From positions 1 through 64,000 of the forward strand of contig NZ_AUFF01000011.1 of the NCBI RefSeq assembly GCF_000426365.1: 64,000 bases of DNA. The letters run 5' to 3'. This DNA comes from Arenimonas composti TR7-09 = DSM 18010 (GTDB lineage: Bacteria; Pseudomonadota; Gammaproteobacteria; Xanthomonadales; Xanthomonadaceae). Position numbers and translations under genes: made by a program. Shown here in pieces: positions 25,333 to 34,250 of this stretch (within the stretch, counting starts at the first letter, position 1; the number at the start of each line of letters is the position of its first letter). Below the pieces are notes generated by a model. The model was not told the origin of the DNA, did no database searches, and worked only from the letters and a program-made list of their open reading frames with translations.

Positions 25333-25403
25333 CGCAGGAGCGCCTTCAGGCGCGATCGGGGTGAGAACGCTGCCGGGAATCGCGGCAGAAGCCGCTCCTA
25401 CAG
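25333..25403. repeat. paired REP elements (inverted)
   Basis: GCAGGAGCGCCTTCAGGCGCGAT followed, after about 25 bases, by the opposite form ATCGCGGCAGAAGCCGCTCCTAC. It lies between the convergent ends of the DUF2007 and desaturase genes and may stop transcription from both sides. Confidence 0.85.
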
Positions 25404-25424
25404 GGCGATCCTACAGAAGGGGGC

Positions 25425-26546
25425 TCAGGCGGCCTGCGGGACCTGCGCCCGCACCCGGCTCGGCCAGGCGTGGCGGACGATGCGCCAGATCACCTGCCCG
25501 AACTGCCGCGGCAGCGAGCCGGTGTCGTAGTGCTGGCCGTACTTCTCGCAGATCCTGCGCACTTCCACCGCCATCTCGGCGTAGCGGTTGGCCGGCACGT
25601 CCGGGTAGAAGTGGTGCTCGATCTGGTGGCTGAGGTTGCCGGTCATGAAGTTCATGACCCTGCCGCCGCCGATGTTCGCCGAGCCGCGCAGCTGGCGCAG
25701 GTACCAGTGGCCGCGGGTCTCGTTGCGCACCGATTCCTTCGGGAAGGTCTCGGCGTCGGCGGTGAAGTGGCCGCAGAAGATCACCACGTAGGTCCAGATG
25801 TTGCGGATGACGTTGGCGGCGACGTTGCCGAGCAGCACGGTCAGGAAGAACGGTCCGGCCAACGCCGGGAACAGCACGTAGTCCTTGAGCATCTGCCGCG
25901 CCGCCTTGCGCGCGACCGGCGCGGCCTTCGCGACGAACTGCTTCTTGCGCATGCGGCCGGCGAAGACGCGGCCCAGGCGCACGTCCTGCAGCGCCACGCC
26001 CCACTCGAACAGGATCGCGAACACGATCGCGACCAGCGGCTGCGCCAGATGGAACGGCTTCCACTTCTGCTCCGGGAAGATGCGCAGCAGGCCGTAGCCG
26101 ATGTCGTCGTCCATGCCGCGCACGTTGGTCCAGGTGTGGTGCTGGAAGTTGTGCGTGCGGCGCCAGTGCTGGCTGGTGGCGACGATGTCCCACTCGTAGG
26201 TCTTGCCGTCGAGGTGCGGGTCGCGCATCCAGTCGTACTGGCCGTGGATGACGTTGTGGCCGACTTCCATGTTCTCGACGATCTTCGACCACGCCAGCGC
26301 GATGACGCCGAGGATCGCCGCCGGCCACAGCAGCCACGGCACGAAAGCGCCGCCGATCGCCGCGACCATCAGCAGCGCGCGGCCGGCGAATCCGGTGTAG
26401 CGCACGGCACGCACCACCTTGCGGATGTAGTCGGCGTCGCGCTGGCCGAGGCTGGCGACCGTGCGCGTGCGCAGGTCGTCGAGTTCGCGGCCGAAGGCCT
26501 CGAGTTCGGTGGCGCCGAGAACGCGGTTGGGTTTCTTCGCAGCCAT
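25425..26546 (-). CDS. membrane fatty acid desaturase (DesB-like)
   Basis: A 373-residue di-iron acyl desaturase. The three histidine boxes are HNVIH (97-101), HNFQHH (132-137) and HQIEHH (about 310), separated by hydrophobic stretches. It introduces a double bond into acyl chains in the membrane using electrons from a reductase. Its ATG overlaps the stop of the reductase gene upstream by one base (TGATG). The order TetR <> reductase-desaturase equals desT-desC-desB of Pseudomonas aeruginosa, where the enzyme is an acyl-CoA delta-9 desaturase; that identity here is inferred from layout and family. Confidence 0.9.
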   Translation of the reverse strand: MAAKKPNRVLGATELEAFGRELDDLRTRTVASLGQRDADYIRKVVRAVRYTGFAGRALLMVAAIGGAFVPWLLWPAAILGVIALAWSKIVENMEVGHNVIHGQYDWMRDPHLDGKTYEWDIVATSQHWRRTHNFQHHTWTNVRGMDDDIGYGLLRIFPEQKWKPFHLAQPLVAIVFAILFEWGVALQDVRLGRVFAGRMRKKQFVAKAAPVARKAARQMLKDYVLFPALAGPFFLTVLLGNVAANVIRNIWTYVVIFCGHFTADAETFPKESVRNETRGHWYLRQLRGSANIGGGRVMNFMTGNLSHQIEHHFYPDVPANRYAEMAVEVRRICEKYGQHYDTGSLPRQFGQVIWRIVRHAWPSRVRAQVPQAA

Positions 26547-27664
26547 CACAGGTCCAGTTCGATGTCGGTGAGCGCGGCGCTGACGCAGATGCGCAGCGCG
26601 CTGGCGGCTTCGCTGTCGACGAGGCCGTCGATCAGGTGGCGGGTGGTGCCGGCGCGCTTGCCGCAGGCGCAGGTATTGCACAGGCCCATGCGGCAGGCGT
26701 TCGGATGCTTGATGCCCTGCGCTTCCAGCGCGGCCAGCAGCGGTACGCCGCGTTCGACCTGGACGCTGCGGCCGGAACGCGCGAGGCGGACCTCGACCTT
26801 GCCGCCGGTGGCCGGCGCCACGTCGGGCAGGGTGAAGGCCTCGGCCTGGAACGCGGCCGCGTCGGCGGCGGCGACGGCGCGAGCGCGGTCGACGAAACCA
26901 CCGGGGCCGCAGGCGTACACGTGCCGCAGGGCGAGGTCGGGCACATGCGTGGCGAGCAGCTCGGTGTCGAGCCGGCCTTCGCCCTCGTCGGCGGCGGTCG
27001 CGGCCTCGCCGGTCAGCAGGAAGCGCACGCGCAGGCCGGGAACGCTGGCGGCGAGCGCGCGCAGTTCGTCGACGTAGCAGAGCTGGTCGCGGCGCCGGCT
27101 CCAGTACAGCAGCGTCGCCAGCGTCGGCACCTCGCGGCGGGCCAGGGTGCGCAGCATCGCCATCAGCGGGGTGATGCCGGAGCCGGCGGCGAGCAGCAGC
27201 ACCGGCAGGCTCGGATCCTCCGGCAGCGTCATCGCGCCGTAGGCCTGGCCGATCTCGAGGACGTCGCCGCGCTTCGCCCGGGTCGCCAGGTGGCCGCTGA
27301 GCAGGCCGCCGTCGATCGTCTTCACGGTGATCGCCAGCAGGCGGCGGCGCGGGTCGATGACGCTCGGGGAATAGCTGCGGTGCACGCGGCGACCGTCGAC
27401 TTCGGCGCCGATGCTCACGTGCTGGCCCGGGGCGCAGCCCTGCCAGTGGCGGTTCGCGCGCAGCACCAGGGTCACGGCGTCGGCGGACGCGCGCTCGACC
27501 GCGACGATGCGCGCGAGCGGGCGTTCGAAACTGAGGGTCTTGCTGACGTGGCCGGCCCAGAAGTCGAAGAAGCCCGGCGGCACCAGCGCGCCGAGCAGGC
27601 GTCGACGGCGCGACGGGGCGGGACGGTTCGGCGCCGGCGGGCGCGACTGCGGGACGGGGGGCAT
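26546..27664 (-). CDS. ferredoxin reductase for the desaturase (DesC-like)
   Basis: A 372-residue electron-transfer protein. It has an FAD-binding barrel with VHRSYSPSVIDP, an NAD(P)H domain with LLLAAGSGITPLMAMLR and VYACGPGGFVD, and a C-terminal plant-type 2Fe-2S domain with CRMGLCNTC (C-x4-C-x2-C) plus a later Cys in RICVSA. The N-terminal extension has a short hydrophobic patch. It passes electrons from NAD(P)H to the adjacent desaturase. It is the first gene of the pair and reads divergently from the TetR regulator. Confidence 0.9.
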   Translation of the reverse strand: MPPVPQSRPPAPNRPAPSRRRRLLGALVPPGFFDFWAGHVSKTLSFERPLARIVAVERASADAVTLVLRANRHWQGCAPGQHVSIGAEVDGRRVHRSYSPSVIDPRRRLLAITVKTIDGGLLSGHLATRAKRGDVLEIGQAYGAMTLPEDPSLPVLLLAAGSGITPLMAMLRTLARREVPTLATLLYWSRRRDQLCYVDELRALAASVPGLRVRFLLTGEAATAADEGEGRLDTELLATHVPDLALRHVYACGPGGFVDRARAVAAADAAAFQAEAFTLPDVAPATGGKVEVRLARSGRSVQVERGVPLLAALEAQGIKHPNACRMGLCNTCACGKRAGTTRHLIDGLVDSEAASALRICVSAALTDIELDL

Positions 27665-27673
27665 GGCTGGCGA

Positions 27674-27713
27674 CTATACAGATGGAAATACAGATGTGTA
27701 TACAGGTGTATAT
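27674..27713. promoter_or_regulatory. candidate operator in the desaturase-TetR intergenic region
   Basis: An A/T-rich patch in GC-rich DNA. It has three ATACAG words in the same direction (27676, 27688 and 27700, a 12-base spacing) and the palindrome TGTATACA at 27697-27704. It lies 9 to 50 bases from the reductase start. Being between a divergent TetR gene and its likely target, it is the natural place for repressor binding. The exact site is uncertain. Confidence 0.5.
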
Positions 27714-27755
27714 CGACAGGGGGTATGATGCCGGCCTCCCGTTCAGGAAACCGAC

Positions 27756-28409
27756 GTGCCCATCGTCGTTCCCCCGTCCGCCCATGTACCCGATGGCCCG
27801 CCGGACGCGCCGCCCACCCGCGTGCGCGGCATCTCCCGCGACGACCTGCTGGCGGCGGCGCTGCGCCTGCTCGGCCCGCATCGCAGCGTCTCCAGCCTGA
27901 GCCTGCGCGAGGTCGCACGCGAGGCCGGTATCGCCCCGAACAGCTTCTACCGCCACTTCCGCGACATCGACGAGCTGGCGGTGGCGCTGATCGACCTCGC
28001 CGGGCAGTCGCTGCGGCGGATCGTCGGTGCGGCGCGGCGGCGGGCGACGTCGGGCGAGGGCATCGTCCGCGGCTCGGTCGAGGCCTTCTTCGAGCAGGTG
28101 CGCGCCGACGACAAGCTGCTGCACGTGCTGCTGCGCGAGGGCACGGTCGGTTCGGACGCCTTCAAGCAGGCGGTCGACCGCGAGCTGAGCTTTTTCGAGG
28201 ACGAACTGCGCGCCGACCTGATCCGGCTCGCCGCCCGCAAGCGCGGGGTCGTCCACGAGCCGGCCCTGGCCTCGAAGGCGATCACCCGCCTGGCCTTCGC
28301 GATGGGCGCTTCGGCGATGGACAGCCCGGCCGACCGCGACCCCGAGCTGATCGAGCAGCTGATCGAGATGGTGCGGATGATCCTGATCGGCGCCCGCGTG
28401 CCCGTGTGA
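27756..28409 (+). CDS. TetR-family regulator (DesT/FabR-like)
   Basis: A 217-residue repressor. The helix-turn-helix is SLREVAREAGIAPNSFYRHF (about residues 48-67), and the phrase PNSFYRHFRDIDELA is typical of FabR/DesT regulators, which sense the balance of saturated and unsaturated acyl-CoA. The ligand-binding half includes LLREGTVGSDAFKQAVDREL. The start is GTG at 27756; the first 25 residues are Pro-rich and could be trimmed if a later start is used. It is divergent from the reductase-desaturase operon it probably controls. Confidence 0.87.
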   Translation: MPIVVPPSAHVPDGPPDAPPTRVRGISRDDLLAAALRLLGPHRSVSSLSLREVAREAGIAPNSFYRHFRDIDELAVALIDLAGQSLRRIVGAARRRATSGEGIVRGSVEAFFEQVRADDKLLHVLLREGTVGSDAFKQAVDRELSFFEDELRADLIRLAARKRGVVHEPALASKAITRLAFAMGASAMDSPADRDPELIEQLIEMVRMILIGARVPV

Positions 28410-28422
28410 CTTACAACCGGGC

Positions 28423-28499
28423 TTAACAACTGGGGTCAGATTCCTTCGTTAAGACCGAAGCCGCAGGTCTTAACGAAGGAATCTGACCCCAGTTGTTAA
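28423..28499. repeat. perfect 34-bp inverted repeat
   Basis: Arms at 28423-28456 (beginning TTAACAACTGGGGTCAGATT) and 28466-28499 pair without mismatch around a nine-base loop GAAGCCGCA. It is much less GC-rich than its surroundings. The core GGGGTCAGATTCCTT is a recurring intergenic element in many gammaproteobacteria and is probably spread by a RAYT-type transposase acting in trans. It stands just after the TetR gene stop. Confidence 0.92.
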
Positions 28500-28583
28500 C
28501 CCGGGGTGTCAAAGACTTACGGCAGGGTTGCCCGGGCGGCGGCGGAACGTAATCTGGGGCCCGATTTCGCCACCGGGGAACCC

Positions 28584-31361
28584 ATGATGCGTCGTCTCGT
28601 CCTGGCGGCCGCGCTCGCCGCGCTGCTGCCCAATGCCGTTTCCACCGCCACCGCCGCGAATTCGCCGCGCTCCGGTTCCGCCGTCGCCGCGGTCGCGCCG
28701 ATCGACATCGAATCGCTGCGCATCGCGCACGAGACCTTCGTGCTGCCGAACGGCCTGACCGTGATCGTGCACAGCGACCACAGCGTGCCGCTGGTCGGCG
28801 TCAACGTCTGGTACCACGTCGGCTCGCGCAACGAGCAGCGCGGCCGCACCGGCTTCGCGCACCTGTTCGAGCACTTCTTCTTCAACGGCAGCGAGAACTA
28901 CCCGCACGGTTTCCGCGAGGCGATGGACGACCTCGGCGCCAACAACCGCAACGGCACCACCAACGGCGACCGCACCAACTTCTTCGAGGACGTGCCGGTG
29001 TCGGCACTGGAGCGCACGCTGTACCTGGAAGCCGACCGCATGGGCTTCCTCGCCGGCAACCTCAGCGACGACATGCTCGAACGCGAGCGCGGCGTCGTGC
29101 AGAACGAGAAGCGCCAGGGCGAGAACGCGCCCTACGGCCGCGTCTTCGGCCGCCTGGTCGAAACCATGTATCCGTACTCGCATCCCTACAGCTGGTCGAC
29201 GATCGGCAGCATGGAAGACCTGCAGGCGGCGACGATGGACGACATCCGCCGCTGGTACGCCGACTGGTACGGCCCGAACAATGCGGTGCTGGTGCTCGCC
29301 GGCGACATCACCGTCGAGCGCGCGAAGGAACTGGTGACGAGGTATTTCGGCGGCATCGCCCCCGGCGTGCCGGTGGCGCGCCAGGAACGCTGGGTGCCCG
29401 AGCTCGACGCCGACATCCGCGACCGCATGCAGGACCGCGTCCCGCAGACGCGCATCTACCGCACCTGGCACGTGCCGCCGTTCGGCGACCGCGAGGCCCA
29501 CGATCTCGAACTGTTCGCGGAAGTGCTGTCGGGCAGCGAAAGCTCGCCGCTCGACCGCGCCCTCGTCTACGGCAGCGGCAATGCGACCCGGGTGTCCGCG
29601 TCGATCATGGCCAGTGAGCTTTCCGGTCTGTTCATGGTCACGGCCGACGTGAAGCCGGGCGTCGACCCGGCGGTCGTCGAGGCGGAACTCGACGCGGTGC
29701 TCGAGGCGGCACTGACCCGGGCGCCGACGCGCGCCGAACTCGACCGCGCCCGTGCCCGCGAGGTGTCGGGTTTCGTCCGCGGCACCGAACGCCTCGGCGG
29801 CTTCGGCGGCCGCTCCGACGTGCTCGCCCAGAGCATGACCTACCTCGGCAGCGCCGACGGCTACCTGCAGCGCTTCCGCAACTTCAGTGCGGCGACGCCG
29901 GAAAGCGTGCGCGCGACCGCCGCCGCGTGGCTGCGCAAGCCGAGCTACACGCTGCAGGTCGATCCGTTCCCGCCGCTGCGCGCGGTCGCCGGTGACGTCG
30001 ACCGCAGCGTGCTGCCGGCGCTCGCCGACGCGCCCGCCGTCGACTTCCCCGACGTGCAGCGCGCGACCCTCGGCAACGGCATCGACGTGGTGCTGCTCGA
30101 GCGGCATTCGACGCCGCTGCTGAACATCGCCCTCGTCACCGACGCCGGCACCGCCGCCGACCCGGCGGCCGCCCCGGGCACCGCGACGATGGCGCTGAAC
30201 CTGCTGCTGAAGGGCACCACCCGCCGCGACGCGTTCCGCATCGCCGACGACCGCGACGCCCTCGGCGCCACCCTCGGCGTCGGCAACAGCCTCGACCAGT
30301 CCTTCGTGCGCATGACCGCACTGCCGGCCAACCTGCGCGCCTCGCTGGACCTGCTCGCCGATGTCGCCCGCAATCCCGCCTTCCCCGACGACATGGTCGA
30401 CCTGCAGCGCGAACAGCAGCTGGCGATGATCGGCCAGAGCCGGGCCAACCCGGGCGCCGCCGCGAACCGCCTGCTGCCGACCCTGCTCTACGCCGAAGGC
30501 AGCCCGTATGCGCAGCCGGGTGGCGGCCTCGGCACCGAGACCGCGGTCGCCGGGCTGGACCGCGCCGCGCTCGCGGCCTGGCACCAGCAGTGGTTCGTGC
30601 CGGCGAACACGACGCTGATCATCGCCGGCGACATCACGATGGACGCGCTGCTGCCGGCGCTCGAGGCGAGCTTCGGCGACTGGCGCGGCGGCGCCGCACC
30701 GTCCAAGCCGGCCGCGGCCGGCAATCCCGCCGCCGGCGGCCGGATCTACCTGGTCGACAAGCCGGGCGCGCCGCAGTCGGTGATCGCCGCCGCGCACGTG
30801 ACCTCGGCCCCGGGCGCGCCGGAGGACCTCGCGCTGGAGACGGTGATCCGCAATTTCGGCGGCATGGCCACCTCGCGCCTCAACCGCAACCTGCGTCTCG
30901 AGAAGCACTGGTCCTACGGCGCTTCCGGCTTCGTCAGCGGCAGCCGCGGGCAGCGCACGTTCGCGGTGTTCGCCCCGGTGCAGACCGACCGCACTGTCGA
31001 CTCGATGCGCGAGGTGCTGCGCGAGATCGAGGGCGTGGCCGGTGCGCGGCCGATCGCCGGCGAAGAGTTCGAGAGCATCCTGCGCAGCCAGGTCGCGCGC
31101 CTGCCCGGCCGCTTCGAAACGCTGGATTCCCTCGTCGCCGCGGCGACCGACATCGTCAACACCGGCCGCGACCCGGCCTATTACGACGACTACGCCGCCA
31201 ACATCGCCACGCTGACACCGGAAGCCTTGAACGCCGCCGCCGCGGCGACGGTGAAGCCGGACGGGCTGACCTGGGTCGTCATCGGCGACCTGAAGCAGAT
31301 CGAAGCCGGTATCCGCGCGCTGGGCTGGGGCGAGGTGGTCGTGCTGCCCGCGGTGCCCTGA
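28584..31361 (+). CDS. M16-family zinc metalloprotease (pitrilysin-like), exported
   Basis: A 925-residue protein made of two M16 modules. It has a signal peptide (RRLVLAAALAALLPNAVSTA) after a double ATG at 28584/28587; the ribosome site GGGGAA decides this start over an upstream GTG. The inverted zinc motif HLFEH is at residues 93-97, with the third ligand Glu in ERERGVVQNEK about 75 residues on. The second half (from about 490: GIDVVLLERHSTPLLNIALV) has no HxxEH and is the inactive partner half that closes the chamber. It degrades peptides in the periplasm. The gene is monocistronic. Confidence 0.93.
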   Translation: MMRRLVLAAALAALLPNAVSTATAANSPRSGSAVAAVAPIDIESLRIAHETFVLPNGLTVIVHSDHSVPLVGVNVWYHVGSRNEQRGRTGFAHLFEHFFFNGSENYPHGFREAMDDLGANNRNGTTNGDRTNFFEDVPVSALERTLYLEADRMGFLAGNLSDDMLERERGVVQNEKRQGENAPYGRVFGRLVETMYPYSHPYSWSTIGSMEDLQAATMDDIRRWYADWYGPNNAVLVLAGDITVERAKELVTRYFGGIAPGVPVARQERWVPELDADIRDRMQDRVPQTRIYRTWHVPPFGDREAHDLELFAEVLSGSESSPLDRALVYGSGNATRVSASIMASELSGLFMVTADVKPGVDPAVVEAELDAVLEAALTRAPTRAELDRARAREVSGFVRGTERLGGFGGRSDVLAQSMTYLGSADGYLQRFRNFSAATPESVRATAAAWLRKPSYTLQVDPFPPLRAVAGDVDRSVLPALADAPAVDFPDVQRATLGNGIDVVLLERHSTPLLNIALVTDAGTAADPAAAPGTATMALNLLLKGTTRRDAFRIADDRDALGATLGVGNSLDQSFVRMTALPANLRASLDLLADVARNPAFPDDMVDLQREQQLAMIGQSRANPGAAANRLLPTLLYAEGSPYAQPGGGLGTETAVAGLDRAALAAWHQQWFVPANTTLIIAGDITMDALLPALEASFGDWRGGAAPSKPAAAGNPAAGGRIYLVDKPGAPQSVIAAAHVTSAPGAPEDLALETVIRNFGGMATSRLNRNLRLEKHWSYGASGFVSGSRGQRTFAVFAPVQTDRTVDSMREVLREIEGVAGARPIAGEEFESILRSQVARLPGRFETLDSLVAAATDIVNTGRDPAYYDDYAANIATLTPEALNAAAAATVKPDGLTWVVIGDLKQIEAGIRALGWGEVVVLPAVP

Positions 31362-31366
31362 CGCCC

Positions 31367-31939
31367 CTATCTGCGGCATCGGAAGACGGCACTGATCCGC
31401 GGCCCCGCCGCGGATCGTGTCTTCGGGATCCCGTGTTCGTGCGTGCGCTGCGAGAAGTGGCTCATCACCAGCAGGCTTCCGGGCTGCAGGTCGATCGCGA
31501 TGGCGCGGCTGCCCGGCCGTTTCGACTTCACCAGCATCCTGCGCGCGGCGCCGAGCGACAGCAGCGCGATCGGCTGGCCGTCGACGATCGTGTGCAGCTT
31601 GTCGCCGTGCATCGCCACGCTGTCGCGGCCGTCGCGGTACAGGTTGAGCCCGAGCGACGTGTAGGGCGCCGGCGCGCGCGATCGCACCACCGCCGCCATT
31701 TCCGCGACCACCGTCGCCAGCGGCGCCGGCAGCCGGTCGAGGTCGTGGCGCGCGAGCAGGCGCGGCACGTCGACGATCCGCTCGTACATCGGCCGCTGCA
31801 CCGATTCCCAGGCGACGCCGTCGTGCAGCACCGCGAACCACCGGGCGGCGACATCGGCCGCGACCACATCCGGGAAATAGCGGATACCGCCTTCGTCGTC
31901 GGCGACGATGGTTTGCGGCTGGCCGGCGAACAGATCCAT
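31367..31939 (-). CDS. AlkB-like 2-oxoglutarate/Fe(II) dioxygenase
   Basis: A 190-residue oxygenase that probably removes alkyl groups from damaged DNA or RNA bases. The iron ligands are His111 and Asp113 in MHGDK and a His in THEHGIPK (167 or 169). The 2-oxoglutarate-binding arginines lie in PRISAVFRCRR, and the N-terminal YFPDVV and LNLYRDGRDSVAMH segments are typical. It ends five bases from the M16 gene stop on the other strand. Substrate preference cannot be deduced. Confidence 0.88.
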   Translation of the reverse strand: MDLFAGQPQTIVADDEGGIRYFPDVVAADVAARWFAVLHDGVAWESVQRPMYERIVDVPRLLARHDLDRLPAPLATVVAEMAAVVRSRAPAPYTSLGLNLYRDGRDSVAMHGDKLHTIVDGQPIALLSLGAARRMLVKSKRPGSRAIAIDLQPGSLLVMSHFSQRTHEHGIPKTRSAAGPRISAVFRCRR

Positions 31940-32035
31940 GCGCCCATCCTGCAGGCCGGCCCGTCCCGATCCCGAGAATGGCATTGCCGCGCCCGCTTCT
32001 CGCCTTCTTGACACCCGCCGCGCGACCTTCACGCC

Positions 32036-33196
32036 ATGCATGCGGGCCTGCACAAGCCGGAAACCGCACGCCGTTCGGCCCGGGTCGACGGGCGGTTCCG
32101 CGCGCTGCTCGCCGAGGCCGGCATCACCGTGAACGGCCGGCGCCCCCACGACCTTCGCCTGCACGATCCGGCCGTGCCGGCGCGCGTGCTCGCCCAGGGC
32201 TCGCTCGGCCTCGGCGAGAGCTACATGGACGGCGGCTGGGATTGCGACGACCTCGACGGCATGCTCGCCCGCCTGCTCGAGGCGCGCCTGCATGAACGCG
32301 TGCGCGGCTGGGCCGACCTCGTGGCCGGCGTGCAGGCGGCGCTGCTGAACCTGCAGTCGCGGCGGCGGGCGTGGGAGGTCGGCCGCCGCCACTACGACCT
32401 CGGCAACGACCTGTACGCGGCGATGCTCGGCCGGCGCATGGTCTACAGCTGCGGCTACTGGCGCGACGCCCACGGGCTCGACGCGGCCCAGGAAGCCAAG
32501 CTCGACCTGGTCTGCCGCAAGCTGCAGCTGCGCCCGGGCCTGCGTCTGCTCGACGTCGGATGCGGCTGGGGCGAGATGCTCCGTTACGCCGCCGAGCGCC
32601 ACGGCGTCGCCGGGGTCGGGATCACCATCTCGGAGGAACAGGCGGCCTACGCCCGCGAACTCTGCCGCGGCCTGCCGGTGGAGATCCGCCTGCAGGACTA
32701 CCGCGACCTGCGCGAGCGTTTCGACCGCATCTGCTCGATCGGCATGTTCGAGCACGTCGGCGTGCGCAACTACGGCGCCTATTTCGCGATGCTCGACCGC
32801 TGCCTCGCCGCCGACGGCCTGAGCCTGCTGCACACGATCGGCCGCAACGCCGCCGCGAACCGCACCGACCCGTGGATCGCCCGCTACATCTTCCCCAACT
32901 CGATGCTGCCTTCGGCGAGCCAGATCGCGGCCGCCGCGGAAAGCCCGGGCGAAGGCCGGCTCGTGCTCGAGGACTGGCACGGCTTCGGCCCCGACTACGA
33001 GCGCACGCTGCTGGCCTGGCGCGCCAACATCGAGGCCGCCTGGCCGCGGCTGCCGGCGCGCTACGACGAGCGCTTCCGGCGCATGTGGCGGTTCTATCTC
33101 GCCGCGAGCATCGCCGGGTTCCGCGTGCGCCACCTGCAGCTCTGGCAGCTGGTGTTCTCGCGCGGGCTGCGCGGCGGCTACGTCGCGCCGCGCTGA
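32036..33196 (+). CDS. cfa: cyclopropane-fatty-acyl-phospholipid synthase
   Basis: A 386-residue enzyme that adds a methylene group from S-adenosylmethionine across double bonds of membrane lipids. Signs are [44 protein letters not shown], the SAM site [17 protein letters not shown], and [20 protein letters not shown]. The end ([20 protein letters not shown]) is canonical for Cfa. It diverges from the AlkB-like gene. A TTGACA lies at 32008-32013, but no -10 fits between it and the start. Confidence 0.94.
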   Translation: MHAGLHKPETARRSARVDGRFRALLAEAGITVNGRRPHDLRLHDPAVPARVLAQGSLGLGESYMDGGWDCDDLDGMLARLLEARLHERVRGWADLVAGVQAALLNLQSRRRAWEVGRRHYDLGNDLYAAMLGRRMVYSCGYWRDAHGLDAAQEAKLDLVCRKLQLRPGLRLLDVGCGWGEMLRYAAERHGVAGVGITISEEQAAYARELCRGLPVEIRLQDYRDLRERFDRICSIGMFEHVGVRNYGAYFAMLDRCLAADGLSLLHTIGRNAAANRTDPWIARYIFPNSMLPSASQIAAAAESPGEGRLVLEDWHGFGPDYERTLLAWRANIEAAWPRLPARYDERFRRMWRFYLAASIAGFRVRHLQLWQLVFSRGLRGGYVAPR

Positions 33197-33220
33197 GGCC
33201 GGCTCGATGCAGGGCCGGAG

Positions 33221-33226
33221 TACAAT
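33221..33226 (+). promoter_or_regulatory. putative -10 element of queD
   Basis: TACAAT, one base from consensus, 30 bases before the queD ATG in GC-rich DNA. The matching -35 region is poor, so an activator or extended recognition may be needed. Confidence 0.45.
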
Positions 33227-33255
33227 TCCGCCCCGTTCACTCCGACGCCGCCCCC

Positions 33256-33615
33256 ATGGACATCTTCAAGGTCTTCCGCATCGAGGCGGCGCACCGCCTG
33301 CCGAACGTGCCGCCGGGGCACAAGTGCGCGCGCCTGCACGGGCATTCGTTCGCGGTCGAGCTGCACGTGGCCGGCGAACCGGATCCGCACAGCGGCTGGA
33401 TCATGGATTTCGGCGACATCAAGGCGGTGTTCGCGCCGCTGTACGAGCAGCTCGACCACCACTACCTCAACGAGGTCGAAGGCCTCGACAACCCGACCAG
33501 CGAAAACCTCGCGCGCTGGATCTGGGATCGGCTGAAACCGGACTTGCCGGCGCTGTCGGAGGTCGTCGTGCACGAGACCTGCACCTCCGGCTGCCGCTAC
33601 CGCGGCCCGCGCTAG
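33256..33615 (+). CDS. queD: 6-carboxy-5,6,7,8-tetrahydropterin synthase
   Basis: A 119-residue enzyme of queuosine biosynthesis that converts dihydroneopterin triphosphate to carboxytetrahydropterin. It has zinc-binding histidines in AAHRL and the pair in LHGHSF, the catalytic Cys in [20 protein letters not shown], the LDHHYLNEV motif and the closing [10 protein letters not shown]. It is a single gene; the rest of the que pathway is not in the window. Its TAG shares the palindromic CTAG with the stop of the converging TetR gene. Confidence 0.95.
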   Translation: MDIFKVFRIEAAHRLPNVPPGHKCARLHGHSFAVELHVAGEPDPHSGWIMDFGDIKAVFAPLYEQLDHHYLNEVEGLDNPTSENLARWIWDRLKPDLPALSEVVVHETCTSGCRYRGPR

Positions 33616-34250
33616 AGGCCCAGCGCGACGAGCCCGTCCTGCAGTGCCGCGCGCAGTTCGGCGCGGTCGGCGGCGGGATCGCGGATCGCATAGACCACCA
33701 CGCCGTCGATCAGGCAGCGCAGCAGCATCGTCCGCTGCTGCAGCGCGCGCGGGTCGAGGGTCCTGCCCTTCGCCGCCGCGGTCCGCGCGACGAGCGCCGC
33801 GAAGTCCGCCTGCATGTCCTGTTCCTGGCTCGACACCATCGCCGCGATGTCGGGGTCGCGGGTGGCCTCGGCGCTGACCTCGAGGAACAGCGCCGGGTCG
33901 AACTCCACCGGCGCGCCGCTGCCGCGGCGGCGGGCGTCGATCGCTTCGAGCAGCAGGTCCACCAGTTCCCCGCAGTCGGCTAGCCGGCCGAGGACCTCGT
34001 TGCGGCCCTCGCGCTGCGAGTCGGTGATCTCGCGGATGATCTCCGCCTTGCTGGCGAAGTAGCGGTAGATCAGCCCCTGGCTGACGCCGGCGGTCTCGGC
34101 GATCGCCGCCATGCCGGCGCCGTGGAAGCCGCGCTCCGAGAAGCAGCGGCGCGCCGCCTCGAGGATGCGCGCGCGCTGCGCCTCGGCGCGCGAGCCGCTG
34201 CGCGCCGGCACCGGCGCCGACAACCGCTGCGGCCCGCGTGGCCCGCTCAC
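33612..34250 (-). CDS. TetR-family regulator of the RND efflux operon
   Basis: A 212-residue repressor read from the GTG at 34250, which overlaps the stop of the RND pump gene (GTGA). It is therefore the third gene of the efflux operon rather than divergent, as is usual for AcrR/MexL-type regulators. The helix-turn-helix is [19 protein letters not shown] (about 45-63), preceded by the typical [21 protein letters not shown]. The C-terminal ligand domain has no recognised class. A TetR-like near-palindrome in the operon leader (38590-38607) is the likely binding site. Confidence 0.88.
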   Translation of the reverse strand: MSGPRGPQRLSAPVPARSGSRAEAQRARILEAARRCFSERGFHGAGMAAIAETAGVSQGLIYRYFASKAEIIREITDSQREGRNEVLGRLADCGELVDLLLEAIDARRRGSGAPVEFDPALFLEVSAEATRDPDIAAMVSSQEQDMQADFAALVARTAAAKGRTLDPRALQQRTMLLRCLIDGVVVYAIRDPAADRAELRAALQDGLVALGL

